A DNA stretch of 64,000 nt from an uncultured Alistipes sp. (GCA_905213895.1 CAJMKE010000011.1:1-64000), one strand, 5' to 3'; positions 31,872 through 41,414 are shown, counted from the first letter of the stretch. Numbers and translations: made by a program. Notes: generated by a model not told the origin, from the letters alone.

Positions 31872-34025
31872 CTATTTTATTTTCAGCGACTGGATGACAA
31901 CGTTGTCTTCGGCGTCGCTGTTGCCGTCGGTGACTATCCGGACCGATTTTACCGGTTTCTCGGGACGGATGACGGCTCCGCCGTTGTGTAGTTCGGCTGC
32001 ACGGACGAATTTATCGCCGTCGTAACTGATTTCGACATGTCCGTCGAGGAACAGACAACGGTACAGATGGATGTGTCCCGTCTGCGCCTTGATTTCGCGG
32101 CATGAAACGGGTTCGGCAAAATCGTAGCGTATCCAGTCGCCGCGGTGTGCTGCGCGTGTGGTGCGTGCAATGCTGTTGGTGTACTTTGCGGCGTTGGCTA
32201 TCGGATTCTTCTCGCTGCAAGGCATCGATGTCGTTACGGTCGTAGCGGGTTTCTGTTCGGCGTAATACTCTTTGCAGCCTATGTCGCGGCTGCGCGCCGT
32301 GCCGTATTCGCTGTGGAAGACGATGCGTGTCGGGTCGTCGCAGACGAAAGGTCTGCCGTAGACGAATGTTTTGCCCGTGCGCTCGTCCGTGTAATGAAGC
32401 GTGGAGCCGTCATCGACGGACGCGCTCATTATGCCGTCGGCATACTCCACTTTCGGAGTGGAGAGCCGGAAAGATATGCCCATTGCCTGCATGCGGTCGT
32501 AATGCGAATCTTTCAGCATCTTGTAGAACCCGTCCCAATCGCGCCTGTCGTTGCTCCACGCGATTTCCGAGAAAGAACACAGCCGCGGAAAGAGCATGTA
32601 GTCGAGGTAGCCGCTCTTTTCGGGCGAGTGCGCGATGTATATTTCGCTGAAAAACGAGGCTTCGAGACCCGCCACGCACTTGCGCTGCGCGTCGGTGAAG
32701 CCGTATTTGTCGAAATCGAACGACAAGACCTTTTTCGCGTCGAAAATCGCCGCCCAGTTGTGTCCCGCTTCCCCGTCGGACTGCTTCATGTCGAAATAGA
32801 AATATTCGCCCGGCATCACGATTGTCGGATAGCCCTTGTCGGTCGATTGCTTGCAGTGCTTGATGCTCTGCCAGCCGTGTACGCGCGATGTCTTGGGCAG
32901 TCTGCCGCCCTCTATCGCTTCGTTCCACACCGCGGGCTTTTTGCCGTAGCGGGCGAGAATTCCGGTTACGCGGGCGATGAAATAGTCCTCAATCTGTTTC
33001 TCGTTCGCCAGCCCCTTTTCGCGTTTCAGACGCTGGCAGTCGGGGCATTTGCGCCACTGCTCCATATTCACTTCATCGCCGCCGATGTGGATGTATTCCG
33101 ACGTGAATATGCCGCTCACTTCGCGTATGATGTCGTCGATAAGCGCGTAGTTGCTCTCTTTCGCCGCACACCATACGTTGCGGATGTCAAGACCGTTGGA
33201 TTTGGACGTGTCGGGCGTGTATCCGCACAGTATGTCATGACGGATTGCGCCGAGAGCCTTGCTGTGCCCGGGCATGTCTATCTCGGGGATGACCTCGATA
33301 TTGCGCACCCGTGCATACTCCACTATGCTCCGCAACTCTTCCTGCGTGTAGTAGCCGCCCCACTTTTCACCGAACTTGTCGTAGCGCGGATGCACCGGCG
33401 AATCGCCGCCGCGGAATCCTCCTGTTTTCGCGAATTCGGGATGCGATTTCAGTTCGATGCGCCAGCCCTCGTCGTCGGTGAGGTGAAAATGCAGTTTGTT
33501 GATTTTGTGATATGCGAGCAGGTCTATATAACGTTTGACTTTATCTGCCGGAATCCATGTGCGGGCGACGTCGAGGGAGAAACCGCGATAATCGAATTTT
33601 GGTTTGTCGGCTATGTCGCCGCACTTTATTCGCAGCGGCAGTCTGCAATGTTTGGAGTATGTCTCCGGCGGCAGCATTTGCAGGAAAGTCTGTATGCCGT
33701 TGAATACTCCGCCGTAACTGCCGCCGGTTATGGTAACGCCGTCCGTCCCGACATTCAGGGAGTACTCTTCCGCTGCCATATTGCCGTCGGTTTTCAGCAC
33801 GACGGCATTCGTGCCGTCGGGAATGACCGAGTATCTGCGCAGCGGAACGTATTCGAGAAGATATGCCGCCGCATCGCGCAGCCTGTATTCGTAGACGAGC
33901 GAGGTCGATTCGTCGATGACGAACGAACCTTCGGTTTCGGTATGGATGACTGGCTTGGGGATTATTTCGGTCGCAGATGCGATTTGGGATATGAAAATAA
34001 GGGCTGACAGCAGTTTGAATTTCAT
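31872..34025 (-). CDS. Exported beta-N-acetylhexosaminidase, GH20 (copy 2) with C-terminal sugar-binding part
   Basis: A 717-residue exported glycosidase; start MKFKLLSALIF with a signal peptide ending ASA. The GH20b domain (about 20-140) is followed by the barrel (about 143-500) with FRGFSLDVART-like YRGFSLDVARTW, HFHLTDDEGWRIELK, IPEIDMPGHSK and catalytic Asp317-Glu318 in HIGGDEVNMEQW. The last ~200 residues (about 510-717) are beta-rich and end in a discoidin-like module (WIRYDFAEPVSCREIKAQTGH, VEISYDGDKF). The longer open frame to 34265 would cross the mazG promoter and is rejected. It has a perfect promoter that faces mazG. Confidence 0.93.
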   Translation of the reverse strand: MKFKLLSALIFISQIASATEIIPKPVIHTETEGSFVIDESTSLVYEYRLRDAAAYLLEYVPLRRYSVIPDGTNAVVLKTDGNMAAEEYSLNVGTDGVTITGGSYGGVFNGIQTFLQMLPPETYSKHCRLPLRIKCGDIADKPKFDYRGFSLDVARTWIPADKVKRYIDLLAYHKINKLHFHLTDDEGWRIELKSHPEFAKTGGFRGGDSPVHPRYDKFGEKWGGYYTQEELRSIVEYARVRNIEVIPEIDMPGHSKALGAIRHDILCGYTPDTSKSNGLDIRNVWCAAKESNYALIDDIIREVSGIFTSEYIHIGGDEVNMEQWRKCPDCQRLKREKGLANEKQIEDYFIARVTGILARYGKKPAVWNEAIEGGRLPKTSRVHGWQSIKHCKQSTDKGYPTIVMPGEYFYFDMKQSDGEAGHNWAAIFDAKKVLSFDFDKYGFTDAQRKCVAGLEASFFSEIYIAHSPEKSGYLDYMLFPRLCSFSEIAWSNDRRDWDGFYKMLKDSHYDRMQAMGISFRLSTPKVEYADGIMSASVDDGSTLHYTDERTGKTFVYGRPFVCDDPTRIVFHSEYGTARSRDIGCKEYYAEQKPATTVTTSMPCSEKNPIANAAKYTNSIARTTRAAHRGDWIRYDFAEPVSCREIKAQTGHIHLYRCLFLDGHVEISYDGDKFVRAAELHNGGAVIRPEKPVKSVRIVTDGNSDAEDNVVIQSLKIK

Positions 34026-34048
34026 TTTAGGTTCCGGTTTTATTTCTA

Positions 34049-34080
34049 CAAAGATAAATAAATAGTATATTTGTAGCAAA
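34049..34080 (-). promoter_or_regulatory. Promoter of the second GH20 gene
   Basis: On the minus strand TTTG (34077-34080), 20-bp spacer, TATCTTTG (34049-34056). It overlaps the divergent mazG promoter. Confidence 0.75.
34066..34073 (+). promoter_or_regulatory. -7 element of mazG
   Basis: TATATTTG, 25 bp before the mazG start codon and inside the spacer of the divergent GH20 promoter, so the two promoters cannot easily be occupied together. Confidence 0.6.
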
Positions 34081-34098
34081 TTATCGTCTTTATATTTT

Positions 34099-34872
34099 AT
34101 GGATAGGAAATTGGAGGCAACCGCCCGGTTGTTGGAGGTTATGGACACTCTCCGAGAGAAGTGTCCGTGGGATAGAGAACAGACGTTCCATTCGTTGAGA
34201 AACAATACGATAGAGGAGACATTCGAACTTGCCGACGCCATTACGGACGAGAACATGGAGGGCATACGCGAAGAGTTGGGCGACCTGCTGCTGCATGTCG
34301 CGTTCTACTCCAAACTCGGCGACGAGGTCGGCGCATTCGATTATGCCGATGTCGCGAACGGGGTGTGCGACAAACTGATTTATCGTCATCCGCATGTCTA
34401 TGGCGATGTCCTCGCCGATTCGCCGGAGGAGGTGAAACAGAACTGGGAGGCACTGAAATTGCGTAAAAAAGCACGCAAAAGCGGCATTCTCGGTGGCGTT
34501 CCGCGCAGTCTGCCGTCGATGGTAAAGGCTTATCGCATAAGCGAGAAGGCTGCTGCGGCAGGATTCGACTGGCAGAAAAAAGAGGATGTCTGGGATAAGG
34601 TGAAGGAGGAAATAGCAGAGGTCGAAACGGAGATGGCATCGGGCGACAAAGAGCGTTTGGAGGGAGAAATCGGCGATTTGCTGTTCGCTCTCGTCAATGC
34701 GAGCCGCCTTTACGGAATCGACCCCGAGAATGCATTGGAGCGCACCAACAAGAAGTTCATCCGCCGGTTCAACCATATCGAGAAACGGGTCGCAGAGAAA
34801 GACAGGATGATGAGCGAGATTCCGCTCGAAGAACTCGAAGAGTATTGGCAGGAGGCTAAAAAAGAGGAATAA
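34099..34872 (+). CDS. mazG: Nucleoside triphosphate pyrophosphohydrolase MazG
   Basis: A 257-residue house-cleaning enzyme that hydrolyses (d)NTPs to monophosphate and pyrophosphate and may lower ppGpp. Two MazG repeats are visible. The first (about 20-120) holds CPWDREQTFHSLRNNTIEETFELADAI with EEx12-15E-type metal ligands (ELGDLLLHVAFYS); the second (about 150-240) has KVKEEIAEVETEMASGD and EIGDLLFALVNASRL. Length matches MazG. It leads a tightly spaced run (11 bp to the carbonic anhydrase gene) with a sensor kinase and regulator. Confidence 0.96.
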   Translation: MDRKLEATARLLEVMDTLREKCPWDREQTFHSLRNNTIEETFELADAITDENMEGIREELGDLLLHVAFYSKLGDEVGAFDYADVANGVCDKLIYRHPHVYGDVLADSPEEVKQNWEALKLRKKARKSGILGGVPRSLPSMVKAYRISEKAAAAGFDWQKKEDVWDKVKEEIAEVETEMASGDKERLEGEIGDLLFALVNASRLYGIDPENALERTNKKFIRRFNHIEKRVAEKDRMMSEIPLEELEEYWQEAKKEE

Positions 34873-34883
34873 AACCGAATAAC

Positions 34884-35420
34884 ATGGCATACGTAAAGAG
34901 CGTAAGAGGACGCACTCCGAAGGTCGGAGAGGGAACATTCGTGGCGGAAACCGCCGTGCTGATAGGCGACGTAACGATAGGAAAGGACTGTTCGATATGG
35001 TACAATACCGTCCTGCGCGGCGACGTGAATACGATAACCGTCGGCGACCGCACGAATATTCAGGACGGAACGGTAATACACACGCTGTACGACGGGTCGA
35101 AGCATCCGTCGCAGACGCATATCGGCAGCGACGTGTCGATAGGACACAATGCCACGATACATGGCGCGATTATCGAGGACAACTGTCTGATAGGTATGGG
35201 CGCGACGATTCTCGACAATGCCGTGGTCGCTTCGGGCTGCATCATCGCGGCGAACGCGCTCGTGCTGTCCAACTCGAAACTCGAACCGAACTCGGTATAT
35301 GCCGGCATACCGGCGAAAAAGGTGAAGGAGGTTACCCCCGAACAGCGCGAAGAGATAATCGGCAGAATCGCACGCGACTACCGCATGTACGCTTCGTGGT
35401 ACGGAGAGGACGAAAAATAG
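34884..35420 (+). CDS. Gamma carbonic anhydrase family protein
   Basis: A 178-residue left-handed beta-helix protein. Hexapeptide repeats run from about 20 to 140 (TAVLIGDVTIG, CIIAANALVL). The three zinc-ligand histidines fit the Cam pattern: His66 (VIHT), His88 and His93 (SIGHNATIHG). The acidic loop of the founding enzyme is not visible, so this is closer to the YrdA/PaaY type, where carbonic anhydrase activity is variable. A C-terminal helix (about 145-178) is present. It lies between mazG (11 bp) and the kinase gene (7 bp). Confidence 0.92.
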   Translation: MAYVKSVRGRTPKVGEGTFVAETAVLIGDVTIGKDCSIWYNTVLRGDVNTITVGDRTNIQDGTVIHTLYDGSKHPSQTHIGSDVSIGHNATIHGAIIEDNCLIGMGATILDNAVVASGCIIAANALVLSNSKLEPNSVYAGIPAKKVKEVTPEQREEIIGRIARDYRMYASWYGEDEK

Positions 35421-35427
35421 CGGCGGC

Positions 35428-36744
35428 ATGAAATTCAATCGCGACTCGTCGATAACGGCATACTTTCTCGTAGCTGCCATCATCTGTCTGGTGGTCAATT
35501 TCTCGTATCTGCTGCTGCTCGTCGTCAATCAGGACGACAGTTATTCGCGCAATACGGGACGCAAACGGAGTGTCGATTTGGTCATGCAGAATGAAGCGGG
35601 ACGTCTTTCGCTCAGTATCGACGGATTCGGATATATCGTTACCGAAAGCGGCGACAGCATATACGTCGACCGCGGAGCGGTGCGCAGGCACGAACTGAAA
35701 GACGGCGACGTGCTTGAAATCGAGGCTTCCAACCAGCCGCGGTACGAGGGGGCGCACCTTATAATGAAAAAGGTACTGACGCGCAACGGCAAGCCGTTCG
35801 ACTACGGCGCGATTTACAGCGGCACGTCGCGGTTCGCCGAAACGATGTATCAGATTCTCTACTATTTCGCCGTGTCGTTCGTACTGCTTCTCGTGATGAA
35901 CATGCGCCACCGCCGTGCCGATTGGGGAACGTTCGTCAAACGCGGTGTACTTTGCACCGTAATCGCGACAGCCGCCTATTTCTTCGCTCCGGTAACGCTG
36001 CGCTTTTCGGGCGAAACGGTTTTCGTGTACAAAAGTCCGCATGTAATCGATTTCGTCGTGATGATGAAGTGTCTGTTCATGCTGGTGGTCGTTCTGCTCT
36101 ATTCGCAGATTTACGTGCTGATATACCAGCGGCAGCAGGTCGAACTCGAAAACGAGCAGTTGAAAAACGAGAATCTTACGACACGGTACAATATGCTCGT
36201 AAGCCAGATAAATCCGCATTTCTTCTTCAACTCGCTCAATTCGCTGTCGATGCTCGTCAGGGAGAAGGACGAGAAACGGGCTTTGGAGTATATCGAGCAG
36301 TTGTCTTACACGTTCCGTTATATTACGCAGAACGGCAACAGCAATACTCTGGTTACGTTGGGCGACGAATTGAAGTTCGCGGAAGCGTATTGCTATCTGT
36401 TCAAGATAAGATATGCCGACAAGATATTCTTCGACATAGACATCGACGAAGAGTATCTGGGCTGGCAGATACCTGCACTGTCGCTACAACCGCTGATAGG
36501 CAATGCCGTGAAGCACAACGCCATAACGACCAAGAATCCGTTCCGTGTGCGGATTTATGCGTCCGACGGCTGTCTGGTGGTCGCCAACGAACGCCGACCG
36601 ATGCTCGAACCGCAGATAGGAACCGGCACGGGACTGAAAAACCTGAGCAGCCGCTACAAACTGATTCTCGGCAGGGACATAGAGATTGTCGCCGGCGAGA
36701 AGGAGTTTTCCGTGAAACTGCCGTTACAAAAAATATCCGCATAA
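35428..36744 (+). CDS. LytS-family sensor histidine kinase
   Basis: A 438-residue membrane kinase. TM1 about 11-33; an extracytoplasmic sensor region (about 34-140) that resembles no named domain to my eye; TM2 about 141-158; two or three more helices (about 172-190, 205-230); a coiled-coil linker (about 232-256) and the His_kinase domain with phospho-acceptor His264 in INPHFFFNSLNSL. The HATPase part has QPLIGNAVKHN and GTGTGLKNLSSRY. It ends 6 bp before its regulator, so the two form a pair. Its signal is unknown. Confidence 0.92.
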   Translation: MKFNRDSSITAYFLVAAIICLVVNFSYLLLLVVNQDDSYSRNTGRKRSVDLVMQNEAGRLSLSIDGFGYIVTESGDSIYVDRGAVRRHELKDGDVLEIEASNQPRYEGAHLIMKKVLTRNGKPFDYGAIYSGTSRFAETMYQILYYFAVSFVLLLVMNMRHRRADWGTFVKRGVLCTVIATAAYFFAPVTLRFSGETVFVYKSPHVIDFVVMMKCLFMLVVVLLYSQIYVLIYQRQQVELENEQLKNENLTTRYNMLVSQINPHFFFNSLNSLSMLVREKDEKRALEYIEQLSYTFRYITQNGNSNTLVTLGDELKFAEAYCYLFKIRYADKIFFDIDIDEEYLGWQIPALSLQPLIGNAVKHNAITTKNPFRVRIYASDGCLVVANERRPMLEPQIGTGTGLKNLSSRYKLILGRDIEIVAGEKEFSVKLPLQKISA

Positions 36745-36750
36745 ATCGCC

Positions 36751-37512
36751 ATGAAAGTATTGATTATAGAGGATGAAACCGCAGCCGCGCAGAACCTTTG
36801 TTCGATATTGCGGCAAATCGACAGCGGGATAGAGATTGTTGATACCCTCGATACGGTAACCGACAGTGTCGAGTGGTTCGGGAGCAATCCCGCGCCCGAT
36901 TTGGTGTTTATGGACATACATCTGTCCGACGGCGAATCTTTCCGCATATTCGACAGTGTCGAAATCGGCTCCCCGATAGTGTTCACCACGGCATACGACC
37001 AATATGCGCTGGATGCGTTCAAGGTGAACAGCATCGACTATCTGCTGAAACCCATAAGCGAGCGCGAGGTCGTGCGGGCGTTGAACAAATGGAAGACGCT
37101 GACGAGCAGCGACCGCAAGGAGTACAATGCACGGGTTTCGGATATGGCTCAACAGCGGAGGTCGGGCAAACCGGTGTTCCTCGTCCGGTTCAGAGACCGG
37201 ATAATCCCGCTCGGATGCGACGACATAGCGTTCTTCTATACGTCGAACGAGCGTGTGTCGGCATATACTTTCGGCGGAGAACACTACCCTGTCGAACATA
37301 CTTTGGAGAGTCTGTCGGGAATCCTGCCTGCCGAAACGTTCTTCCGGGCGAACCGGCAGTTCATAGTTTCCAGAGCTGCAGTGAAGGATATAGCGGTGTG
37401 GTTCGGCAGTCGGCTGTCGCTGAATCTGACGGTCGACGCGCCTGAAAAGATAATCATTTCCAAGGCGCGTGTGCCGGAGTTCAAGACATGGCTTACCGAT
37501 TCACATGCGTAA
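36751..37512 (+). CDS. LytTR response regulator
   Basis: A 253-residue regulator, with a receiver domain (about 1-120; acidic pair Glu7-Asp8, phospho-acceptor Asp55 in LVFMDIHLSDG, and the KP switch in YLLKPI) and a LytTR DNA-binding domain (about 148-250: FLVRFRDRIIPLGCDDIAFF, RANRQFIVSRAAVKDI). LytTR proteins bind direct repeats ahead of their targets. The TonB-type barrel gene starts 132 bp downstream behind its own promoter and is a natural candidate target, but I could not identify a repeat pair with confidence. Confidence 0.95.
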   Translation: MKVLIIEDETAAAQNLCSILRQIDSGIEIVDTLDTVTDSVEWFGSNPAPDLVFMDIHLSDGESFRIFDSVEIGSPIVFTTAYDQYALDAFKVNSIDYLLKPISEREVVRALNKWKTLTSSDRKEYNARVSDMAQQRRSGKPVFLVRFRDRIIPLGCDDIAFFYTSNERVSAYTFGGEHYPVEHTLESLSGILPAETFFRANRQFIVSRAAVKDIAVWFGSRLSLNLTVDAPEKIIISKARVPEFKTWLTDSHA

Positions 37513-37579
37513 TGGGTCGGTTCACCCTGTAATTTAGTCGTTTCGCGGATTCCGGAAAACCTTGGGCGTCTATAATCGT

Positions 37580-37587
37580 TATTTTTG
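37580..37587 (+). promoter_or_regulatory. -7 element of the outer-membrane receptor gene
   Basis: TATTTTTG, 56 bp before the chosen start codon at 37644. No good -33 match; activated promoters often lack one. Confidence 0.5.
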
Positions 37588-37643
37588 CAAAGCCTTTGAA
37601 ATCGGGCGTTATTTACTGCAACGGAGAATTTATAAAACAAGTA

Positions 37644-40600
37644 ATGAAGCGTATTTTTTTGTTTCTATTTTTGATGGCGGTCGCGATACCGTCGTATGCG
37701 CAGCAAAAAGGAAAGGTGTCGTTTTCCCTTGCCGACAGCAAGACAAAGGAGGGAATAATGGGAGCGGTCGTCGAGGTATACCCCACCGCTTCGCCCGACA
37801 ACAAGAAATACTATACCTCGGGAGCCGGCGGAGTCGTCGAAATATCGGGACTTCAATACGGAGCCTACACGCTGGTGGCGTCGTTCCTCGGATACGAAGA
37901 CACGAAGAAAGAGTTCAAACTCGCTTCGCCGTCGTACAATCTCGGTCGAGTGCCGATGTCCGAAAGCGCGACGAAGATTGAAACCGTCGTAAAGGAGGTG
38001 AAGTCGCTGCGCGCGTCGCAGAACGGCGATACGTTGAGTTACAACGCCGGAGCGTTCAAGGTGTCGAACGATGCCGACGTAGAGGGCTTGTTGAAGAAGA
38101 TGCCGGGCATCACCATCAGCAACGGTTCGGTCGAGGCGCAGGGCGAGACCATCCAGAAAATATTCGTGGACGGCAAGGAGTTCTTCGGCGAGGACGTCAA
38201 TACCGCCATAAAGTCGCTGCCTGCGGAGGCGGTAGACCGCATCGAGGTATTCAACAAGTTGAGCGACCAGGCGGAGTTCTCCGGAATGGACGACGGCGAG
38301 GGCTACAAGGCGTTGAATATCGTTACGAAGACCAACATGCGTCAGGGACAGTTCGGAAAGATGTACGCCGGTTACGGCTACCAGCCCGAAACGGACGAAA
38401 TCACGTCGCATCATAAATATATGGTGGGCGGAAACGTGAATATCTTCAACGACGACAGCCGCATTTCGTTCATAGGACTGTTCAACAACATCAACCAGCA
38501 GAACTTCTCGTTCGAGGATATTTTGGGCGTCAGCGGCGCGACCGGTGGCGGAGGAGGCGGACGCAACCGCGGCGTGGGCGAATACATGGTCCGCCAGCAG
38601 GACGGCGTGGCTCTCGTCAATTCGATAGGACTCAACTACTCGGATGTGTGGGGACGCAAGAAGAATGTCAAATTCCAGGGCAGTTACTTCTTCAACAATA
38701 CAAGTACGAAGAATCTCTCGACCAACGACACGTGGTACGAGGACCCTTCGCCTGCGGATACGCTCCATACCGAGGGGCGTTCCAGGATTACCAACAACAA
38801 TCACCGGTTGAATGCCCGTCTGGACTGGAAGATTTCGCGCAACCAGTCGCTCATGTCGCGTACCGGATTCAGTTATCAGGGATACGACCCGACCAAAACG
38901 ACGCTCGGATACCAGTACGGACAGAGCGGATTGCTGTATCAGGACGATTATTCGTCCAATGACTATTACGGAGTGAATTTTTCGGAATTCCTCCAATATC
39001 GCCTGAAACTCGGCAAGCCCGGTCGTACGATGACCGTGGACGGACGGTTCAACTATCGCGACAATCACAGCAAGCGGCATACGTCGTCCAACCAAGCCGC
39101 GGCACTGCCGAATACCGATGCGGGCTACAACGGCTATGTGGACGATATAGAGTCAGGAAACTGGCAGGCGATAAAGGACATCGCAGACATCTACGACCCG
39201 CTGCATCAATACGTGCATGCTCCTACGAGAGTGTTCAATATCCGAGGAAGTTTCGTGTACAACGAGCCTATCGCCCCGAATATGCATATGAGTTTCCAGT
39301 ACAGATTCTCCTACGACGACCAGGACAAGCGTCAGAACGCCTATTACACGGACGGTGATTTCAATATAACCGAGCCGAACGAGCAGATGACCAATTCGTA
39401 CAAGAGCGGTTACTGGACGCACCGCATAGGTCCGGGTTTCAGATATTCGAAGAACAGGAATACGGTTATAGCCAATGTCTACTACCAGCGTTCGTCATTG
39501 GACGGTCGGGTGATAGGCGGTCAGAGCGACGACATAAAGAAGTCGTTCAACGACGTAACCTATTTCGGAATGGTCAATTTCGCTTTCAACAAGGAGAACT
39601 CGATTCGCATGTTCTTCCGCTCTGGTACGGACAATCCGTCGGTTACGCAGTTGCAGAACATCTTCGACGTATCGACGCCGCAATATCTGAGCGTCGGCAA
39701 CAAGAATCTGAATCCTGCGTTTTCGCACAGAATCAATTTCCACTACATACACTCCAATATCGAAAAGGGACGCACGTTCATGTGGATGTTCATGATGCAG
39801 CATCAGCAGAATTACATATCATCTTCGACATGGTATAATCGCGACGGCATCGACCTCCCTGCGAAATTCGGAGATATCGATATCCCTATGCGTGAAGACG
39901 GTACGCCGTACAAGCCGCAACGAATAACCTCTTACGAGAATATGGACGGATACTGGTATCTGCGCACCCACGTAAGTCTCGGTTTGCCGCTGTCGTTCAT
40001 GAAATGCAATCTGAATCTGATGGCGGGCGTGAACTACAATATCACGCCGTCCGCCATATATCAGTCGCTGGACGATATGATTGCCCATAAGTTTACGACC
40101 AATTTCGCAAAGAACATCGGTTACGATGCGTCGGTAACGCTGGGCAGCAACATCTCGGAGAATATCGACTTCACATTCTCGTGGAACGGAACGTATAACC
40201 AGGCATGGAATACCGCTGCCGCCAACAAGGGCAAGAACAACTATTTCAGCCATACGGCGTCGGGAACGTTGAAATGGGTATTCTGGAAGGGATTCACGTT
40301 TACGGCAAGTTGCTCGTATGTCCAGTATATCGGATTCACGTCCGACTACAACGAGAGTTACGTATTGTGCAACCTCTATCTCGGCAAGAAACTGTTCCGT
40401 AACAACCGCGGCGAAATCCAAGTCGGCGTGAACGACGTGGCGAACCAGAATACGGCATTCGCGCGCAACACCGGTTCGGGATACACCCAGAACCTGACCA
40501 ACAGCGTTATCGGTCGTTATGTCTGCGTACAGTTCGTCTACAATCTGCGCCATTTCGGCAAGCGCGGCTCGAAGGATACGAAAGATTACGATATTCAGGA

Positions 40601-40676
40601 GTCCAAAGGCGGCGTGGGTATGAGCAATACCAACAGCGGAATGCGCTTCGGACCTCCTCCGGGCGGCAGAAGATAA
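37644..40676 (+). CDS. TonB-dependent-receptor-like outer membrane beta-barrel protein
   Basis: A 1010-residue outer membrane protein; the start MKRIFLFLFLM gives a signal peptide ending SYAQ. An N-terminal carboxypeptidase-regulatory-like fold (about 24-105: KEGIMGAVVEVY, VASFLGYEDTKKEFKL) and a plug-like segment (about 120-230: NADVEGLLKKMPGI, VDRIEVFNKLSD) precede a large barrel (about 260-985) of the OMP_b-brl_3 type. The C-terminus is Gly/Pro/Arg-rich (FGPPPGGRR) instead of the usual aromatic last residue. It has no SusD partner, so it is not a typical polysaccharide locus. Substrate unknown. The LytS/LytTR pair lies just upstream. Confidence 0.9.
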   Translation: MKRIFLFLFLMAVAIPSYAQQKGKVSFSLADSKTKEGIMGAVVEVYPTASPDNKKYYTSGAGGVVEISGLQYGAYTLVASFLGYEDTKKEFKLASPSYNLGRVPMSESATKIETVVKEVKSLRASQNGDTLSYNAGAFKVSNDADVEGLLKKMPGITISNGSVEAQGETIQKIFVDGKEFFGEDVNTAIKSLPAEAVDRIEVFNKLSDQAEFSGMDDGEGYKALNIVTKTNMRQGQFGKMYAGYGYQPETDEITSHHKYMVGGNVNIFNDDSRISFIGLFNNINQQNFSFEDILGVSGATGGGGGGRNRGVGEYMVRQQDGVALVNSIGLNYSDVWGRKKNVKFQGSYFFNNTSTKNLSTNDTWYEDPSPADTLHTEGRSRITNNNHRLNARLDWKISRNQSLMSRTGFSYQGYDPTKTTLGYQYGQSGLLYQDDYSSNDYYGVNFSEFLQYRLKLGKPGRTMTVDGRFNYRDNHSKRHTSSNQAAALPNTDAGYNGYVDDIESGNWQAIKDIADIYDPLHQYVHAPTRVFNIRGSFVYNEPIAPNMHMSFQYRFSYDDQDKRQNAYYTDGDFNITEPNEQMTNSYKSGYWTHRIGPGFRYSKNRNTVIANVYYQRSSLDGRVIGGQSDDIKKSFNDVTYFGMVNFAFNKENSIRMFFRSGTDNPSVTQLQNIFDVSTPQYLSVGNKNLNPAFSHRINFHYIHSNIEKGRTFMWMFMMQHQQNYISSSTWYNRDGIDLPAKFGDIDIPMREDGTPYKPQRITSYENMDGYWYLRTHVSLGLPLSFMKCNLNLMAGVNYNITPSAIYQSLDDMIAHKFTTNFAKNIGYDASVTLGSNISENIDFTFSWNGTYNQAWNTAAANKGKNNYFSHTASGTLKWVFWKGFTFTASCSYVQYIGFTSDYNESYVLCNLYLGKKLFRNNRGEIQVGVNDVANQNTAFARNTGSGYTQNLTNSVIGRYVCVQFVYNLRHFGKRGSKDTKDYDIQESKGGVGMSNTNSGMRFGPPPGGRR

Positions 40677-40708
40677 CGGCAGACCGAACGGTTCGGATTA
40701 TCGATAAT

Positions 40709-40740
40709 GACGGGAAGATTCACTATAAGGTCTTCCCGTC
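40709..40740 (+). terminator. Hairpin terminator after the receptor gene
   Basis: GACGGGAAGA pairs with TCTTCCCGTC around a 12-nt loop; only TTAT follows. Confidence 0.6.
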
Positions 40741-40798
40741 TTATCGTTTATGCACATCATTTGCCGTCTTAACCGCATAAACCGTAAATATCGATAAG

Positions 40799-41377
40799 AT
40801 GAAAAGTATCAAAGGAACCAAAACCGAGGAAAATCTGCTGAAAGCGTTCGCCGGCGAAAGTCAGGCGCGGAATCGTTATACGTTCTTCGCGGAAACGGCG
40901 AAGAAAGAGGGCTACGAACAGATAGCGGCTGTATTTCTGGAAACGGCGGAGCAGGAAAAGGAACATGCGAAAATATTCTTCAAACTTATGGAGGGCGGAA
41001 AGGCGACGATTTCGGATGCGACATATCCGTCGGGCATAATCTCGAATACCATGGACAATCTTCTGGCTGCCGCCGAAGGCGAGCGCGAGGAGTGGGACTT
41101 GTTATATCCTACTTTTGCGGACGTGGCGGAAAAAGAGGGATTTCCGGAGGTCGCCGCGGCTTTCAGAATGGTAACGAAAGTCGAGATAGAACATGAACAA
41201 CGCTATCTGAAACTGTTGAGCCGCATGACGGACGGCGACTTTTTCCGCCGCGACGGCGAGATATGGTGGCAATGCCGGAATTGCGGATATGTGTGCAGGG
41301 CGAAAGACGCGCCGAAGATTTGCCCCGTGTGCCGCCATCCGCAGGCGTATTTCGAACCGAAGAAAGAGAATTATTAA
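40799..41377 (+). CDS. Rubrerythrin
   Basis: A 192-residue non-haem iron peroxidase of anaerobes. The four-helix di-iron domain (about 1-140) has the ligand motifs AFAGESQARNRY, ETAEQEKEHAKIF, EGEREEW and EVEHEQRY-like EIEHEQRYLKL. The C-terminal rubredoxin domain (about 155-190) shows CRNCGYVCRAKDAPKICPVC with two Cys pairs. Length is standard. With tpx and the thioredoxin it points to peroxide defence in an anaerobe. It is probably monocistronic. Confidence 0.96.
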   Translation: MKSIKGTKTEENLLKAFAGESQARNRYTFFAETAKKEGYEQIAAVFLETAEQEKEHAKIFFKLMEGGKATISDATYPSGIISNTMDNLLAAAEGEREEWDLLYPTFADVAEKEGFPEVAAAFRMVTKVEIEHEQRYLKLLSRMTDGDFFRRDGEIWWQCRNCGYVCRAKDAPKICPVCRHPQAYFEPKKENY

Positions 41378-41387
41378 GGAGTATGCC

Positions 41388-41414
41388 AAAAGAGCGACCT
41401 CATCAGGTCGCTCT
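41388..41414. terminator. Hairpin terminator between rubrerythrin and the Spy-like gene
   Basis: AGAGCGACCT pairs with AGGTCGCTCT around CATC; the minus strand continues in TTTT, so it mainly ends the minus-strand operon. Confidence 0.75.

Noticed and set aside
31872..34265. The longer start of the second GH20 enzyme at 34265
   Set aside because: The extra 80 residues would be antisense to mazG and upstream of the promoter; the signal peptide starts at 34025.
37644..40676. A SusC/SusD polysaccharide utilisation locus
   Set aside because: There is a barrel receptor but no SusD-like gene next to it, and the nearest GH genes are on other transcripts.
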